Assembly (NCBI GenBank): GCA_964553915.1
Contig: CAZKMM010000015.1
Location: 1 to 31,137 of the forward strand
Source of the DNA: CAZKMM01 sp964553915
GTDB taxonomy: Bacteria > RBG-13-61-14 > DRUE01
Reading direction: 5' to 3'
Length of the DNA: 31,137 bases
Numbering within the stretch: position 1 is the first letter of the stretch; each line of letters starts with the position of its first letter. The position numbers and the translations under genes are program-made. Shown here piece by piece: positions 23,479 to 31,098 of this stretch. Below the pieces are notes generated by a model. The model made no database searches. It was not told the origin of the DNA and saw only the letters and a program-made list of their open reading frames with translations.

Positions 23479-23507
23479 AATTTACTTTACTTAAAAGACA
23501 AGGTCAA
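23479..23507 (-). promoter_or_regulatory. Leaderless promoter of the lipoprotein-lpxB operon
   Basis: On the minus strand TTGACC (23507-23502), a 17-base spacer and TAAATT (23484-23479), then 7 bases to ATG 23471. No Shine-Dalgarno is present. It shares a 60-base gap with the divergent promoter at 23495-23523. Confidence 0.7.
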
Positions 23508-23523
23508 GATATTTTGTTAAAAT
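23495..23523 (+). promoter_or_regulatory. Leaderless promoter of the SDR gene
   Basis: AAGACA (23495-23500, 4 of 6), a 17-base spacer ending in an extended TGT, and TAAAAT (23518-23523), then 8 bases to ATG 23532. No Shine-Dalgarno is present. The -35 lies inside the opposite promoter's spacer. Confidence 0.6.
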
Positions 23524-23531
23524 AAAAAACA

Positions 23532-24275
23532 ATGAGCCCAAAATCCACCAGATTCGCCTTTGTCGCAGGAGCTACCGGATATACCGGTCGGGAAGTGGTG
23601 AGAATTTTAGGAGAAAAAGAGTGCACCCCCATTGCTCATATCCGACCGGACTCTCCCCGGCTGGAATACTGGAAGAAATATTTTAAAGAGCTGGGTGCGG
23701 AAATAGACACCACTCCTTGGGAAAAAGAAGCTTTAAGCAAATCACTTGCGAGCTGGAGACCGGATTATGTTTTTTGTCTTATTGGTACGACCAGAAAAAG
23801 AATGGCTCAGGCGAAAAAGCAGGGTAAGAATCCGGCTTCACAATCCTATCTGGCGGTAGATTATGGTTTAACCAAACTTCTGGTGGAATCAATAATTTCT
23901 GCTGGAATTAAACCTAGATTTATCTATTTATCAGCCCAGGGAGTTAGTCCGAATTCAGCCTCAGGATATTTTCGGGCAAGGTATTTAGCGGAGCAGGCGG
24001 TTATTCAAAGCGGACTTGATTATTTAATTGTCCGTGCCAGTTTTATCACCGGAAAAGACCGGGATGATAAAAGATGGCTGGAATACCTGACCGCCCAGCT
24101 AAGCGATATTTTGCTTTTTTTGATAAAGCCCCTCAAGGGTGGAAGACTTTACTATCGGTATAAATCTTTTTCCAATACCGAGCTGGCTGAGGAGCTGGTT
24201 AGGTGGGGGCTGGAGAGGAGCCGGGCTAATTTGATTCTTTCCCCGGACCAGCTCCGGCTGGGAAAGAAAGAATAA
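23532..24275 (+). CDS. NAD(P)-binding atypical short-chain dehydrogenase
   Basis: A protein of 247 residues with an N-terminal Rossmann fold: FVAGATGYTGREVVRIL (GxxGxxG). It continues with FCLIGTTRKRMAQAKKQG, VDYGLTKLLVESIISAG, FIYLSAQGV and a YFRARYLAEQAVIQSGLDYLIVRASF segment, characteristic of NmrA/TIP30-like atypical SDRs. The usual YxxxK motif is replaced by YFRARYLAE, so catalytic activity is uncertain and it may instead act as a sensor, chaperone or isomerase. There is no signal peptide. It appears monocistronic: promoter at 23495-23523, and the next gene has its own promoter. Confidence 0.85.
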   Translation: MSPKSTRFAFVAGATGYTGREVVRILGEKECTPIAHIRPDSPRLEYWKKYFKELGAEIDTTPWEKEALSKSLASWRPDYVFCLIGTTRKRMAQAKKQGKNPASQSYLAVDYGLTKLLVESIISAGIKPRFIYLSAQGVSPNSASGYFRARYLAEQAVIQSGLDYLIVRASFITGKDRDDKRWLEYLTAQLSDILLFLIKPLKGGRLYYRYKSFSNTELAEELVRWGLERSRANLILSPDQLRLGKKE

Positions 24276-24291
24276 ACAAGATTTTTCCAGT

Positions 24292-24320
24292 TTGCCAAGC
24301 TTAAAAATAAGATTTATCTT
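24292..24320 (+). promoter_or_regulatory. Leaderless promoter of the TPR-SUMF1-apbE-tat operon
   Basis: TTGCCA (24292-24297), a 17-base spacer and TATCTT (24315-24320), then 7 bases to ATG 24328. There is no Shine-Dalgarno. The TTG of the -35 box is in frame with the gene and can be mistaken for its start. Confidence 0.65.
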
Positions 24321-24327
24321 AATTTTG

Positions 24328-25332
24328 ATGAGAAGGATTCTAAGGTTCGGCATTTTCTGGCTTCTTCTTTCCAGTTCCGCCCAAAATTATCTGGAGCTGG
24401 GTAATGAATTTATGAACCTTCATAGCTGGAAGATAGCGCTGGGCTACTTTGAAAAGGCATTGGAAATTAATCCGGAGCTGTCCTCTGCCTGGTTCGGGAA
24501 AGGGCTCTGCTACTGTCAGCTTGGCGAATATGAGAAGGGACTTGAAGCCATAGACCAGGCGCTAACTCGGGAGCCTAGAAATAAAGATTATCTTTATGTA
24601 AAAGGTGTTTGTCTGGAATGGAGAGGCGAGCCATATTTCAAGGAAGCAGAGCTTTATTACAAGAAGGCAATTGAGGTGGCGCCGGAGAATGCCCAGCTCC
24701 ACCATAAACTGGGCACCTTATATCAAAGGCTGGGAAGGTATCGGGAAGCAATAGAGGAGTTTCAAAAGGCTTTGAAATTAAATCCGGATTATTACGTTTC
24801 TTACAATAATCTGGCTAACTGCTATATAAAGTTGGGTCAGCCTCAAAAAGCCATAGAGCTTTACCAGAAGGCAATTGCTTTATGTTCCAACCCCGAGAAT
24901 TATCATTTTTATCATCAATTGGGGCTGGCTTATCTTCTTGCCAATTATCCGAAGGAAGCGAAAGCCAGTTTTTTAATTGAGACCGCTTTGAGTCCGGATT
25001 TTATTGAACCCCATCTAAATCTGGGAAATCTTTATCTTCTGGAGCGGAATTATGAGCGGGCTCTTGAAGAATATCAGGAGGTTTTGGCAATTGCCCCGGA
25101 CACTGCTCAGGCTCATTATAATCTTGGTCAGCTTTATCTTTTGTTGAATATGCCGGAGTCAGCTCTGGAACATTTTCAAAGATATGCGGAGCTGAACCCG
25201 AAGAGCGGAGAAGTTCATTATTTATTGGGATTTTGCTATTCCAAACTGGGTGATAAAAAGAAAGCCTGGCAGGAATATATCAAAAGTTTAAAACTAGGAT
25301 ACCATCCCCTAAAGGCTAAAAAGGAAAAATGA
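24328..25332 (+). CDS. Exported TPR-repeat protein
   Basis: A protein of 334 residues from ATG 24328. Residues 1-19 are a signal peptide (MRRILRFGIFWLLLSSSAQ). The rest is seven or eight tandem TPRs (NEFMNLHSWKIALGYFEKAL, LHHKLGTLYQRLGRYREAIE, SYNNLANCYIKLGQPQKAIE, PHLNLGNLYLLERNYERAL). No other domain is present, so it is likely a periplasmic scaffold. A TTG at 24292 would add 12 residues but coincides with the -35 box and breaks the signal-peptide pattern. It heads an operon in which each of the next two genes overlaps the previous by ATGA. The partner protein is unknown. Confidence 0.87.
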   Translation: MRRILRFGIFWLLLSSSAQNYLELGNEFMNLHSWKIALGYFEKALEINPELSSAWFGKGLCYCQLGEYEKGLEAIDQALTREPRNKDYLYVKGVCLEWRGEPYFKEAELYYKKAIEVAPENAQLHHKLGTLYQRLGRYREAIEEFQKALKLNPDYYVSYNNLANCYIKLGQPQKAIELYQKAIALCSNPENYHFYHQLGLAYLLANYPKEAKASFLIETALSPDFIEPHLNLGNLYLLERNYERALEEYQEVLAIAPDTAQAHYNLGQLYLLLNMPESALEHFQRYAELNPKSGEVHYLLGFCYSKLGDKKKAWQEYIKSLKLGYHPLKAKKEK

Positions 25333-26108
25333 AAAATAAAAAAAATATTTTCCTGGGTTTAATTTTAGGTTTATTCAGCCTTTCGGTTTTTTCTCAGTCT
25401 AAATATCCCAAGCTTATCCGCTGGAAAAAGGATAATTCCATAATGGTTTTAATCCCGGCTGGGGAATTCTGGATGGGCTCAGAAAAAAAGCCTGCGGAAT
25501 TACCCAAACATAAAGTTTATCTGAAGGATTTTTACATAGATAAATATGAGGTGACTACTCGCCAGTATTTAAAATTCTGTCAGGAAACTGGAAGAAAGCC
25601 TCCTTATTATTTGAGACAGGGGATTCCTCAAGGAAAAGAGAATCATCCGGTTCAGCATATCACCTGGGCTGATGCAGATGCCTACTGTCAATGGGCAGGG
25701 AAGAGACTTCCCCGCGAAACAGAATGGGAAAAATCTGCCCGGGGAACTGACGCTCAGCTTTATCCCTGGGGAAATTTCTGGGACCCGGCTCGCTCCAATA
25801 ATCGCACTTCGCCTTATCAGGCTACCACCCCGGTAGGTAGTTTTCCTCAGGGTGCCAGCCCTTATGGAGTGATGGATATGGCAGGGAATGTCTGGGAATG
25901 GACCGGAGACTGGTATAAATCTTATCCGGGAGCAAAAGAGCGGTTTGATGAAACCGGAAAACTTCGGGTGACTCGGGGAGGGGCATTTTTCTTCTCCATT
26001 GACCTTTTGCGGACCTCAGCCCGAAATCCTCTTCCTCCTGATGACCGAAGCGAATATAATGGCTTTCGCTGTGCCATAGATGCAGAGAAAGTCCGGTTTA
26101 AAAAATGA
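25329..26108 (+). CDS. SUMF1/FGE-domain exported protein, lacking catalytic cysteines
   Basis: A protein of 259 residues. Residues 1-22 are a signal peptide (ending SVFSQS). The rest is a SUMF1 (formylglycine-generating-enzyme-like) domain: MVLIPAGEFWMGSE, FYIDKYEVTTRQYLKFC, HPVQHITWADADAYCQWAGKRLPRETEWEKSARG, YPWGN, YGVMDMAGNVWEWTGDWY, RVTRGGAFFF and NGFRCAID. In true FGE the segment after the RGGSW motif holds two copper-binding cysteines; here it reads RGGAFFFSIDLLRTSARN and has none, so formylglycine formation is unlikely. Family members of this kind are often structural or ligand-binding modules. The ATG overlaps the preceding stop. No sulfatase gene is nearby. Confidence 0.9.
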   Translation: MKNKKNIFLGLILGLFSLSVFSQSKYPKLIRWKKDNSIMVLIPAGEFWMGSEKKPAELPKHKVYLKDFYIDKYEVTTRQYLKFCQETGRKPPYYLRQGIPQGKENHPVQHITWADADAYCQWAGKRLPRETEWEKSARGTDAQLYPWGNFWDPARSNNRTSPYQATTPVGSFPQGASPYGVMDMAGNVWEWTGDWYKSYPGAKERFDETGKLRVTRGGAFFFSIDLLRTSARNPLPPDDRSEYNGFRCAIDAEKVRFKK

Positions 26109-27121
26109 AGCGGGCGAGCAGATTCTTCCTTTTCTTCCTGGGGGCTATTTTCTTTTTACCCGGTGCCTGTTCTTCTCAAAAATCACAGGAGATTCGCCGG
26201 GTCCGGCTGATGATGGGCACCGAGGTAGAGATTATTGCTCAGGGAAAAAACCAAAACCAGTTAGAGCAGGCTGTAGAAAAGGGCTTTAAGGAAATAAAAA
26301 GATTGGAGCAGAAATTAAGCCGATTTCAAAACCATTCTCTGGTCAGCCAGATAAATCTTCAGGCAGGTAAAAGCCCGGTTCCGGTTGATGAAGAGGTTTT
26401 TTATCTTTTAAAAACCGCTAAAGAAATCTGTCAGGAATCTGGAGGGGCTTTTGACCCGACAATCCTGCCGGCACTGGAACTCTGGAAATTTAACCAGAAA
26501 AATCCCCAGCCTCCATCTTCTGCAGAAATTAAAAAAAGGCTAAAACTGGTGGGATGTGAAAATCTGATTTTGGATGAAGAGAAAAAAACCGCTTATCTGG
26601 TCAAGCCCGGAATGGCAATTGACCTGGGAGGAATTGCCAAAGGTTATGCCAGCGACCGGGTGGTAAAAGTATTAGAAGAGAACCGAGTGGAGGCTGGGAT
26701 TGTAAATGTTGGGGGGGACCTGAGGGTTTTTGGTGCGGAGGGCAAGGGATTTGCTATTGGGATTCGTCATCCGAGCAAAAAAAATCAGATTATTGCCAAA
26801 ATTTATCTGAAGGATTCTGCCATTGCCACCAGTGGAGATTATGAGCGATATTTTATTTTTCAGGGGAAAAGATATTCTCATATTCTTGACCCCAGGAGCG
26901 GATATCCTGCCCGGGGAGAGAGGAGCGTGAGTGTGCTGGCAGAAAAGGGAATACTGGCAGATGCCTGGGCAACCGCTTTATTTGTTCTGGGAAGTGAAAA
27001 GGGAATGGAGCTGGTGAAAGCTCATCCCGAGCTGGAAGCGATTTTTATTGATGCGGATGGAACCAGAAAGATAAGCCCGGGTTTAAAGGGAAAGATAATC
27101 TGGCTGGAAGAGGAAGAATAA
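26105..27121 (+). CDS. apbE: FAD:protein FMN transferase (ApbE), lipoprotein
   Basis: A protein of 338 residues. The signal peptide ends in lipobox LPGAC (Cys22), so it should be membrane-anchored outside the inner membrane. ApbE motifs follow: MMGTEVEI, LSRFQNHSLVSQIN, GAFDPTI, IDLGGIAKGYASDRV, NVGGDLRVFG, ATSGDYERYF, SHILDPRSGYPA and ADAWATALFVLG. It attaches FMN to a Ser/Thr of exported flavoproteins such as RnfG or NqrB/C. No such target is in the window. It overlaps the SUMF1 gene by ATGA and its stop abuts the tatA start. Confidence 0.95.
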   Translation: MKRASRFFLFFLGAIFFLPGACSSQKSQEIRRVRLMMGTEVEIIAQGKNQNQLEQAVEKGFKEIKRLEQKLSRFQNHSLVSQINLQAGKSPVPVDEEVFYLLKTAKEICQESGGAFDPTILPALELWKFNQKNPQPPSSAEIKKRLKLVGCENLILDEEKKTAYLVKPGMAIDLGGIAKGYASDRVVKVLEENRVEAGIVNVGGDLRVFGAEGKGFAIGIRHPSKKNQIIAKIYLKDSAIATSGDYERYFIFQGKRYSHILDPRSGYPARGERSVSVLAEKGILADAWATALFVLGSEKGMELVKAHPELEAIFIDADGTRKISPGLKGKIIWLEEEE

Positions 27122-27430
27122 ATGCTCGGGATTGGTCCCTGGGAATTAGTGGTGATTTTAGTTATTGCCCTGCTGGTGGTGGGACCAAAGCGACTTCCTG
27201 AGGTGATGAAAGCTATTGGCAGAGTAATGGCAGAGCTGAGAAAAACCGCGGAGGAGATTAAAGAAGAAGTTTTAGACCAAGAGGAGGTAGAAGAAATTCA
27301 AAAATCCCTGGAGGAAATCGGAGAGGTGCCTTATCTGATTCAGGAGAAGCTAGAACGGGAAATTGAAGAATTAAACCAAAAACCAAGTGAGGAGAATGGC
27401 TCCGGAGAAGAAAAAGAAAAACCAGAATAA
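27122..27430 (+). CDS. tatA: Tat translocase TatA/TatB-family protein
   Basis: A protein of 102 residues with the family plan: one N-terminal membrane helix (GPWELVVILVIALLVVG), hinge PKRLPE, then an amphipathic helix and an acidic tail. The GPxRLPEV hinge and long tail resemble TatB, but only one TatA/B gene is present beside tatC, so it may do both jobs. The ATG directly follows the apbE stop, with GAGGAAG upstream. It is co-transcribed with tatC. Confidence 0.9.
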   Translation: MLGIGPWELVVILVIALLVVGPKRLPEVMKAIGRVMAELRKTAEEIKEEVLDQEEVEEIQKSLEEIGEVPYLIQEKLEREIEELNQKPSEENGSGEEKEKPE

Positions 27431-28175
27431 AGCTTCTCAAGAAGCGGAGATGACTTTTTTAGAGCATCTGGAGGAACTTCGGCGGAGAATTCTTTATTGT
27501 GTTTTAGCGGTGCTGGTATCTTTTGGGGTAATATATCTGCTCTTCAAGGAGCCTTTGGTAAAATACTTTCTTCTTCCGATGGAAAAAGCCATTGCTGGAA
27601 AAGGTAATTTTCAGTTTACCGCCCCGGCAGAGGGCTTTTTATTTGCCTTAAAAATTTGTTTCTTAGCAAGCATTTTTGCCTCAAGTCCGATTTTGTTTTA
27701 TCAATTCTGGAAATTTGTTGCTCCCGGGCTTTACCGCCAGGAAAAGAAATATCTTTTCCCTTTTATCTTTTTTTCCACGATTTTTTTTATTGGTGGAGCG
27801 GTTTTTGGCTATCTGGTGGTTTTTCCGATTGGCTTTCAATTTTTTGCCCGGTTCACTTTTTATGGGGTAGAAATTAATCCCAGGTTGAGCGATTATTTTT
27901 CTTTTGCGACCAAGATGCTTTTTGCCTTTGGGCTGGTGTTTGAGCTACCTTTAATTGCCGTCTTTTTTGCCCGAATCGGGTTGATTGACCATCATTTTAT
28001 GAACCGAAACCGGAAATACGCCCTGATTTTAATCTTCACCTTAGCGGCAATTTTTACTCCCCCGGATGTGGTCAGCCAGCTTCTTCTGGCAATTCCTCTC
28101 TGGTTTCTCTACGAGCTTAGCGTGCTTTTGGTCTGGCTCTTCCAGCCTTCAAGAAAATCTCAGCTCGCTGGCTAA
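27396..28175 (+). CDS. tatC: Sec-independent translocase TatC
   Basis: A protein of 259 residues from ATG 27396, preceded by GAGG. TatC forms the receptor core of the Tat pathway in the inner membrane, moving folded, cofactor-bearing proteins. Signatures are MTFLEHLEELRRRILY, the first helix, FTAPAEGF, SPILFYQFWKFVAPGLY, GLVFELPLIAVFFA (conserved Glu) and about six membrane helices. A GTG at 27387 lacks a Shine-Dalgarno. An ATG at 27450 (MTFLEHL) would avoid the 35-base overlap with tatA and is a fair alternative, since many TatC proteins start there. Confidence 0.94.
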   Translation: MAPEKKKKNQNKASQEAEMTFLEHLEELRRRILYCVLAVLVSFGVIYLLFKEPLVKYFLLPMEKAIAGKGNFQFTAPAEGFLFALKICFLASIFASSPILFYQFWKFVAPGLYRQEKKYLFPFIFFSTIFFIGGAVFGYLVVFPIGFQFFARFTFYGVEINPRLSDYFSFATKMLFAFGLVFELPLIAVFFARIGLIDHHFMNRNRKYALILIFTLAAIFTPPDVVSQLLLAIPLWFLYELSVLLVWLFQPSRKSQLAG

Positions 28176-28319
28176 ATTTTCTCGGCTTAATTCCGATAAG
28201 AGAAAATGAAATGAAATCATCAAAAATATCCTTTAGGAAGAAGAAAGAATTTTGCCAATTTTTGATTTTCTTCTGCATCCAAGAATCAGAGGGGAGAATT
28301 TTGCTTAAAGGATTGAACA
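28176..28319. other. Intergenic region between tatC and the sensor genes
   Basis: 144 bases with no ORF. Right after the tatC stop, ATTTTCTC and GAGAAAAT (28177-28208) are inverted about 16 bases apart with CGG/CCG inside, a possible weak hairpin without a T-run. I see no convincing promoter for the gene at 28320, which does have AAAGGA 7 bases before its ATG. Confidence 0.4.
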
Positions 28320-29747
28320 ATGCCTAAATTAAACTGGAGATGGAAAATCAGACTTCGGCTGTTAGTTTTAGTCCTGCTAGTCTGGGGTGGGATGTTTTTA
28401 GTTTTAATCTATAAATCTGATATTTTTGCCCAGAAAGAGCAAGAGAGATTTACCAGGCAAATAGAAACCGCTTATTTGCTGGTAGGAGAAGATGATCTAA
28501 AAGAATTTAGCCAAAAATATTTTCAAACCCATCCCGAGCTGATTTACCTTCAGGTCTGGAACCGTAATTCTGAACAGGTATTTAAATCGGGTCGGGATAC
28601 TTGTTATTTTGCACGGTCTTATAAAGGCTGGCAGGAATGGGAATGCCAGAAGCTGGGCAGAGCTTATGGGCTGGAGGTAAAAATTCTCGCTCCTCAGGGA
28701 AAAAGAGCTGTGATGGCTTTGTTTCATCCTCACTTTTTTGCTCTTTCCCGAAATTTTAACCATTTGATTTTAAGCCTGGTCTTTTTGGGGGTGGGGATAA
28801 GCCTGGCTTTTGTTTTCACCCGGAGAATCACCGCTCCGATTAGGAGAATTATTCCCAGGTTGAAAATGTATGACCCCAAGCTTCTTGCTCATCTTGATGA
28901 AAAAGATGAGCCGGGGTTTTTGGAGAATGCTGTTGAGAGCATCAAAAAAGATAAGGTCAAGAAAGATGAATATATTGCCCGGGTTCAAAAGGCATTTCGG
29001 AACTGGCGGAAGGTTCAGAGCCGGAAATACAAGCAGAAGCTTGCTCATCTGGAGCGGACTTTAAACATTTATCAAGCTCAGCTTTCTGACCTGGTGGAGA
29101 GATTAAAATCTCCTGCCCGCCATATTGCTCAGATGTCTCGGCTTTTATATTTACAAGCCTCGGAACAGCTTCCGGTGGAGATGGAAGGAAGATTTTTGGT
29201 TTTGATGCGGGAGGCGGAAAAATGCCGGGATATTTTGCTGGAAGCGGAGAAAGCCCTGGAACAGAGAAAGGAGCCGAACGAGAGGATGGAACTGGTTAAT
29301 CTTTCCGAGCTACTTTTTGACCTGGGAGGAGAGATTGATTCCCTGCTCAAACATTATCAGGCAGAGATAAAAGTTAAATCCCCGCTCCCAACCATTTATT
29401 GTCATCCTTCCCGGCTCCGCTCCCTTTTCCAGGGAATTATTGAAGAGCTTTTAGCCACCAGCACCATTCCAAAACAGCCGATTATTGAGGTGGGATATAA
29501 TAATCTTGATGACCGGTTGTTGTTCTACTTTTCCTTACAGGGAGAAAAAGTTCCGCTTGAAAATTTTGAGGAATCAGAAGTTGAAACCAAAGAATCTCCC
29601 AGCCCCGGTCTGGTATTAAACGCCATTGTAGAAAGTTATGGTGGGGAGCTCTGGAGAGGAAAAAATGAGGAGGAAAACCCAATTGTCTTTTTCACCCTGT
29701 CAAAAGAGTTTCTCCGACCAGCTAATGAAAAAAGAAAAGTTGCTTGA
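28320..29747 (+). CDS. Degenerate membrane histidine-kinase-like protein
   Basis: A protein of 475 residues. Membrane helices at about 12-30 and 147-166 flank an extracytoplasmic domain of about 115 residues. A HAMP-like linker starts TRRITAPIRRI (about 167). A coiled coil leads to a DHp-like helix, LVERLKSPARHIAQMSRLLY, where the expected H-E-L-R-T-P reads E-R-L-K-S-P, so the phosphoacceptor His is missing. The ATPase region keeps only its outline: the N-box Asn is lost (LFQGIIEELLAT), no DxGxG motif is visible, and PSPGLVLNAIVESYGGELW resembles the G2 segment. I infer a pseudokinase that senses an external signal and regulates a partner. ATG 28320 has AAAGGA exactly 7 bases upstream. It overlaps the REC-kinase by 23 bases. 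Confidence 0.82.
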   Translation: MPKLNWRWKIRLRLLVLVLLVWGGMFLVLIYKSDIFAQKEQERFTRQIETAYLLVGEDDLKEFSQKYFQTHPELIYLQVWNRNSEQVFKSGRDTCYFARSYKGWQEWECQKLGRAYGLEVKILAPQGKRAVMALFHPHFFALSRNFNHLILSLVFLGVGISLAFVFTRRITAPIRRIIPRLKMYDPKLLAHLDEKDEPGFLENAVESIKKDKVKKDEYIARVQKAFRNWRKVQSRKYKQKLAHLERTLNIYQAQLSDLVERLKSPARHIAQMSRLLYLQASEQLPVEMEGRFLVLMREAEKCRDILLEAEKALEQRKEPNERMELVNLSELLFDLGGEIDSLLKHYQAEIKVKSPLPTIYCHPSRLRSLFQGIIEELLATSTIPKQPIIEVGYNNLDDRLLFYFSLQGEKVPLENFEESEVETKESPSPGLVLNAIVESYGGELWRGKNEEENPIVFFTLSKEFLRPANEKRKVA

Positions 29748-31098
29748 TGCGGAACCGGAGAGTCCGACCAGAATTCTTTTAATTGATGATGAGCCGGCGA
29801 TTCTTCGGCTTTATCAACAGCTTCTTATCCGTAAGGGATATCAGGTAGTTGCGGTAGAGGAAGGAAAGAAAGCAGAACAAATTCTGGAGGAAGAGGAATT
29901 TGATGCCATAGTTGCTGATATTCTTCTTCCCGATCTGAACGGAATTGAGCTTTTAGCCCTGCTCCGGGAAAGAGGATACAAAATGCCGGTGATTCTCATC
30001 ACCGGTGCTCCTGAGCTGGATACCGCGATTAAGGCGGTCAAACTGGGAGCCTATGATTATCTGACCAAACCCATTGACAACCAGCAATTTTTAAAGGCGA
30101 TTGAGCGGGCAATAGCCTATCAGAGATTGGTCAAAGAAAAAGAAAGACTGGAACAGGAAAATCAATTTTATCAGAAGAGGCTGGAAGAACAAAATCAGCG
30201 TCTGGAAGATCTGGTCTGGGAGCGGACCCGGAAACTGGAACAATCTCTGGAGGAGCTGGAAAAGGCTCAGGACAAGTTAATTCAATCCGAAAAAATGGCG
30301 AGTATTGGAGCTTTAACTGCAGGAATCACGCACGAGATAAACAATCCGATGGCATTTATCAAAAGCAACCTTGAGCAAATCAAGGAATATGCAAAAGCGA
30401 TCATTATCTTTTTGCAGGAGCTTTTTCAGAAGCTGGAACCACTGGGTAAATCAAATCAAGGTGAGTTGAAAAAACTTATAGAGGAAATTTATCAGCGGGC
30501 TGAAGAGCTGGACATCTGGTATATTCTTTCTGACTGCGAGCAAATTATTTCTGAAACTCAAGAGGGGGTGGAGCGGGTGATTGGAATTATCCGGGACCTT
30601 CGCCAGTTTACCCATCCCAATCATGATGTGGTGGGAGAAAATTGTCTGGAAGACCTTTTGGAAACCGCGATCAATCTCACCTGGAACGAAATTAAATATA
30701 AAGCAGAGCTGATTCGGGAATATGCCCAACTTCCTCCTATTAAGTGTTATCCCCGGCTTCTCACCCAGGTTTTTGTCAATCTTTTGGTAAATGCTTGCCA
30801 GGCAATTGAGAAGCAGGGGAAAATCTGGGTGAGAACTTTTAAACGAGATGGCTATTATTGTGCTCAGGTGGAGGATACCGGCTGTGGAATTTCCAAAGAA
30901 AATCTAAACAAAATTTTTGACCCCTTCTTTACCACCAAAGAAGTAAATAAAGGCACCGGACTGGGTTTAAGTATTTCTTACGGCATTATCAAAAAGCATC
31001 AGGGAAAGATAGAGGTGGAAAGCGAGCCGGGCAAAGGCACAATTTTTACCATTAAAATTCCAGAGAATTTTCAGCCCCAGGATTCATCTGAAAATTAA
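29725..31098 (+). CDS. Response-regulator/histidine kinase (REC-HisKA-HATPase)
   Basis: A protein of 457 residues from ATG 29725. An in-frame start at 29638 would overlap the previous gene far more and is not favoured. REC domain 16-130: Asp21/Asp22, phosphoacceptor Asp65 (VADILLPDLNG), Thr93, Lys115 (YLTKPID). A coiled coil follows (about 131-190). The kinase core has H-box GITHEINNPMAFIKSN (His203), N-box FVNLLVNACQAIE, G1 DTGCGI, F-box FDPFFTTK and G2 GTGLGLSIS. All key residues are intact. There is no membrane segment. It is a soluble kinase controlled by its own receiver. With the overlapping pseudokinase gene, I infer that the two proteins form one sensory complex. Confidence 0.93.
   Translation: MKKEKLLDAEPESPTRILLIDDEPAILRLYQQLLIRKGYQVVAVEEGKKAEQILEEEEFDAIVADILLPDLNGIELLALLRERGYKMPVILITGAPELDTAIKAVKLGAYDYLTKPIDNQQFLKAIERAIAYQRLVKEKERLEQENQFYQKRLEEQNQRLEDLVWERTRKLEQSLEELEKAQDKLIQSEKMASIGALTAGITHEINNPMAFIKSNLEQIKEYAKAIIIFLQELFQKLEPLGKSNQGELKKLIEEIYQRAEELDIWYILSDCEQIISETQEGVERVIGIIRDLRQFTHPNHDVVGENCLEDLLETAINLTWNEIKYKAELIREYAQLPPIKCYPRLLTQVFVNLLVNACQAIEKQGKIWVRTFKRDGYYCAQVEDTGCGISKENLNKIFDPFFTTKEVNKGTGLGLSISYGIIKKHQGKIEVESEPGKGTIFTIKIPENFQPQDSSEN

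Noticed and set aside
28177..28208. Inverted repeat after tatC as an intrinsic terminator
   Set aside because: The arms are AT-rich, the loop is long and no T-run follows, so it is not a convincing terminator.
29638..29724. Earlier start of the REC-histidine kinase gene
   Set aside because: The added residues are an out-of-frame reading of the pseudokinase's conserved G2-like region and do not resemble a receiver-domain N-terminus.
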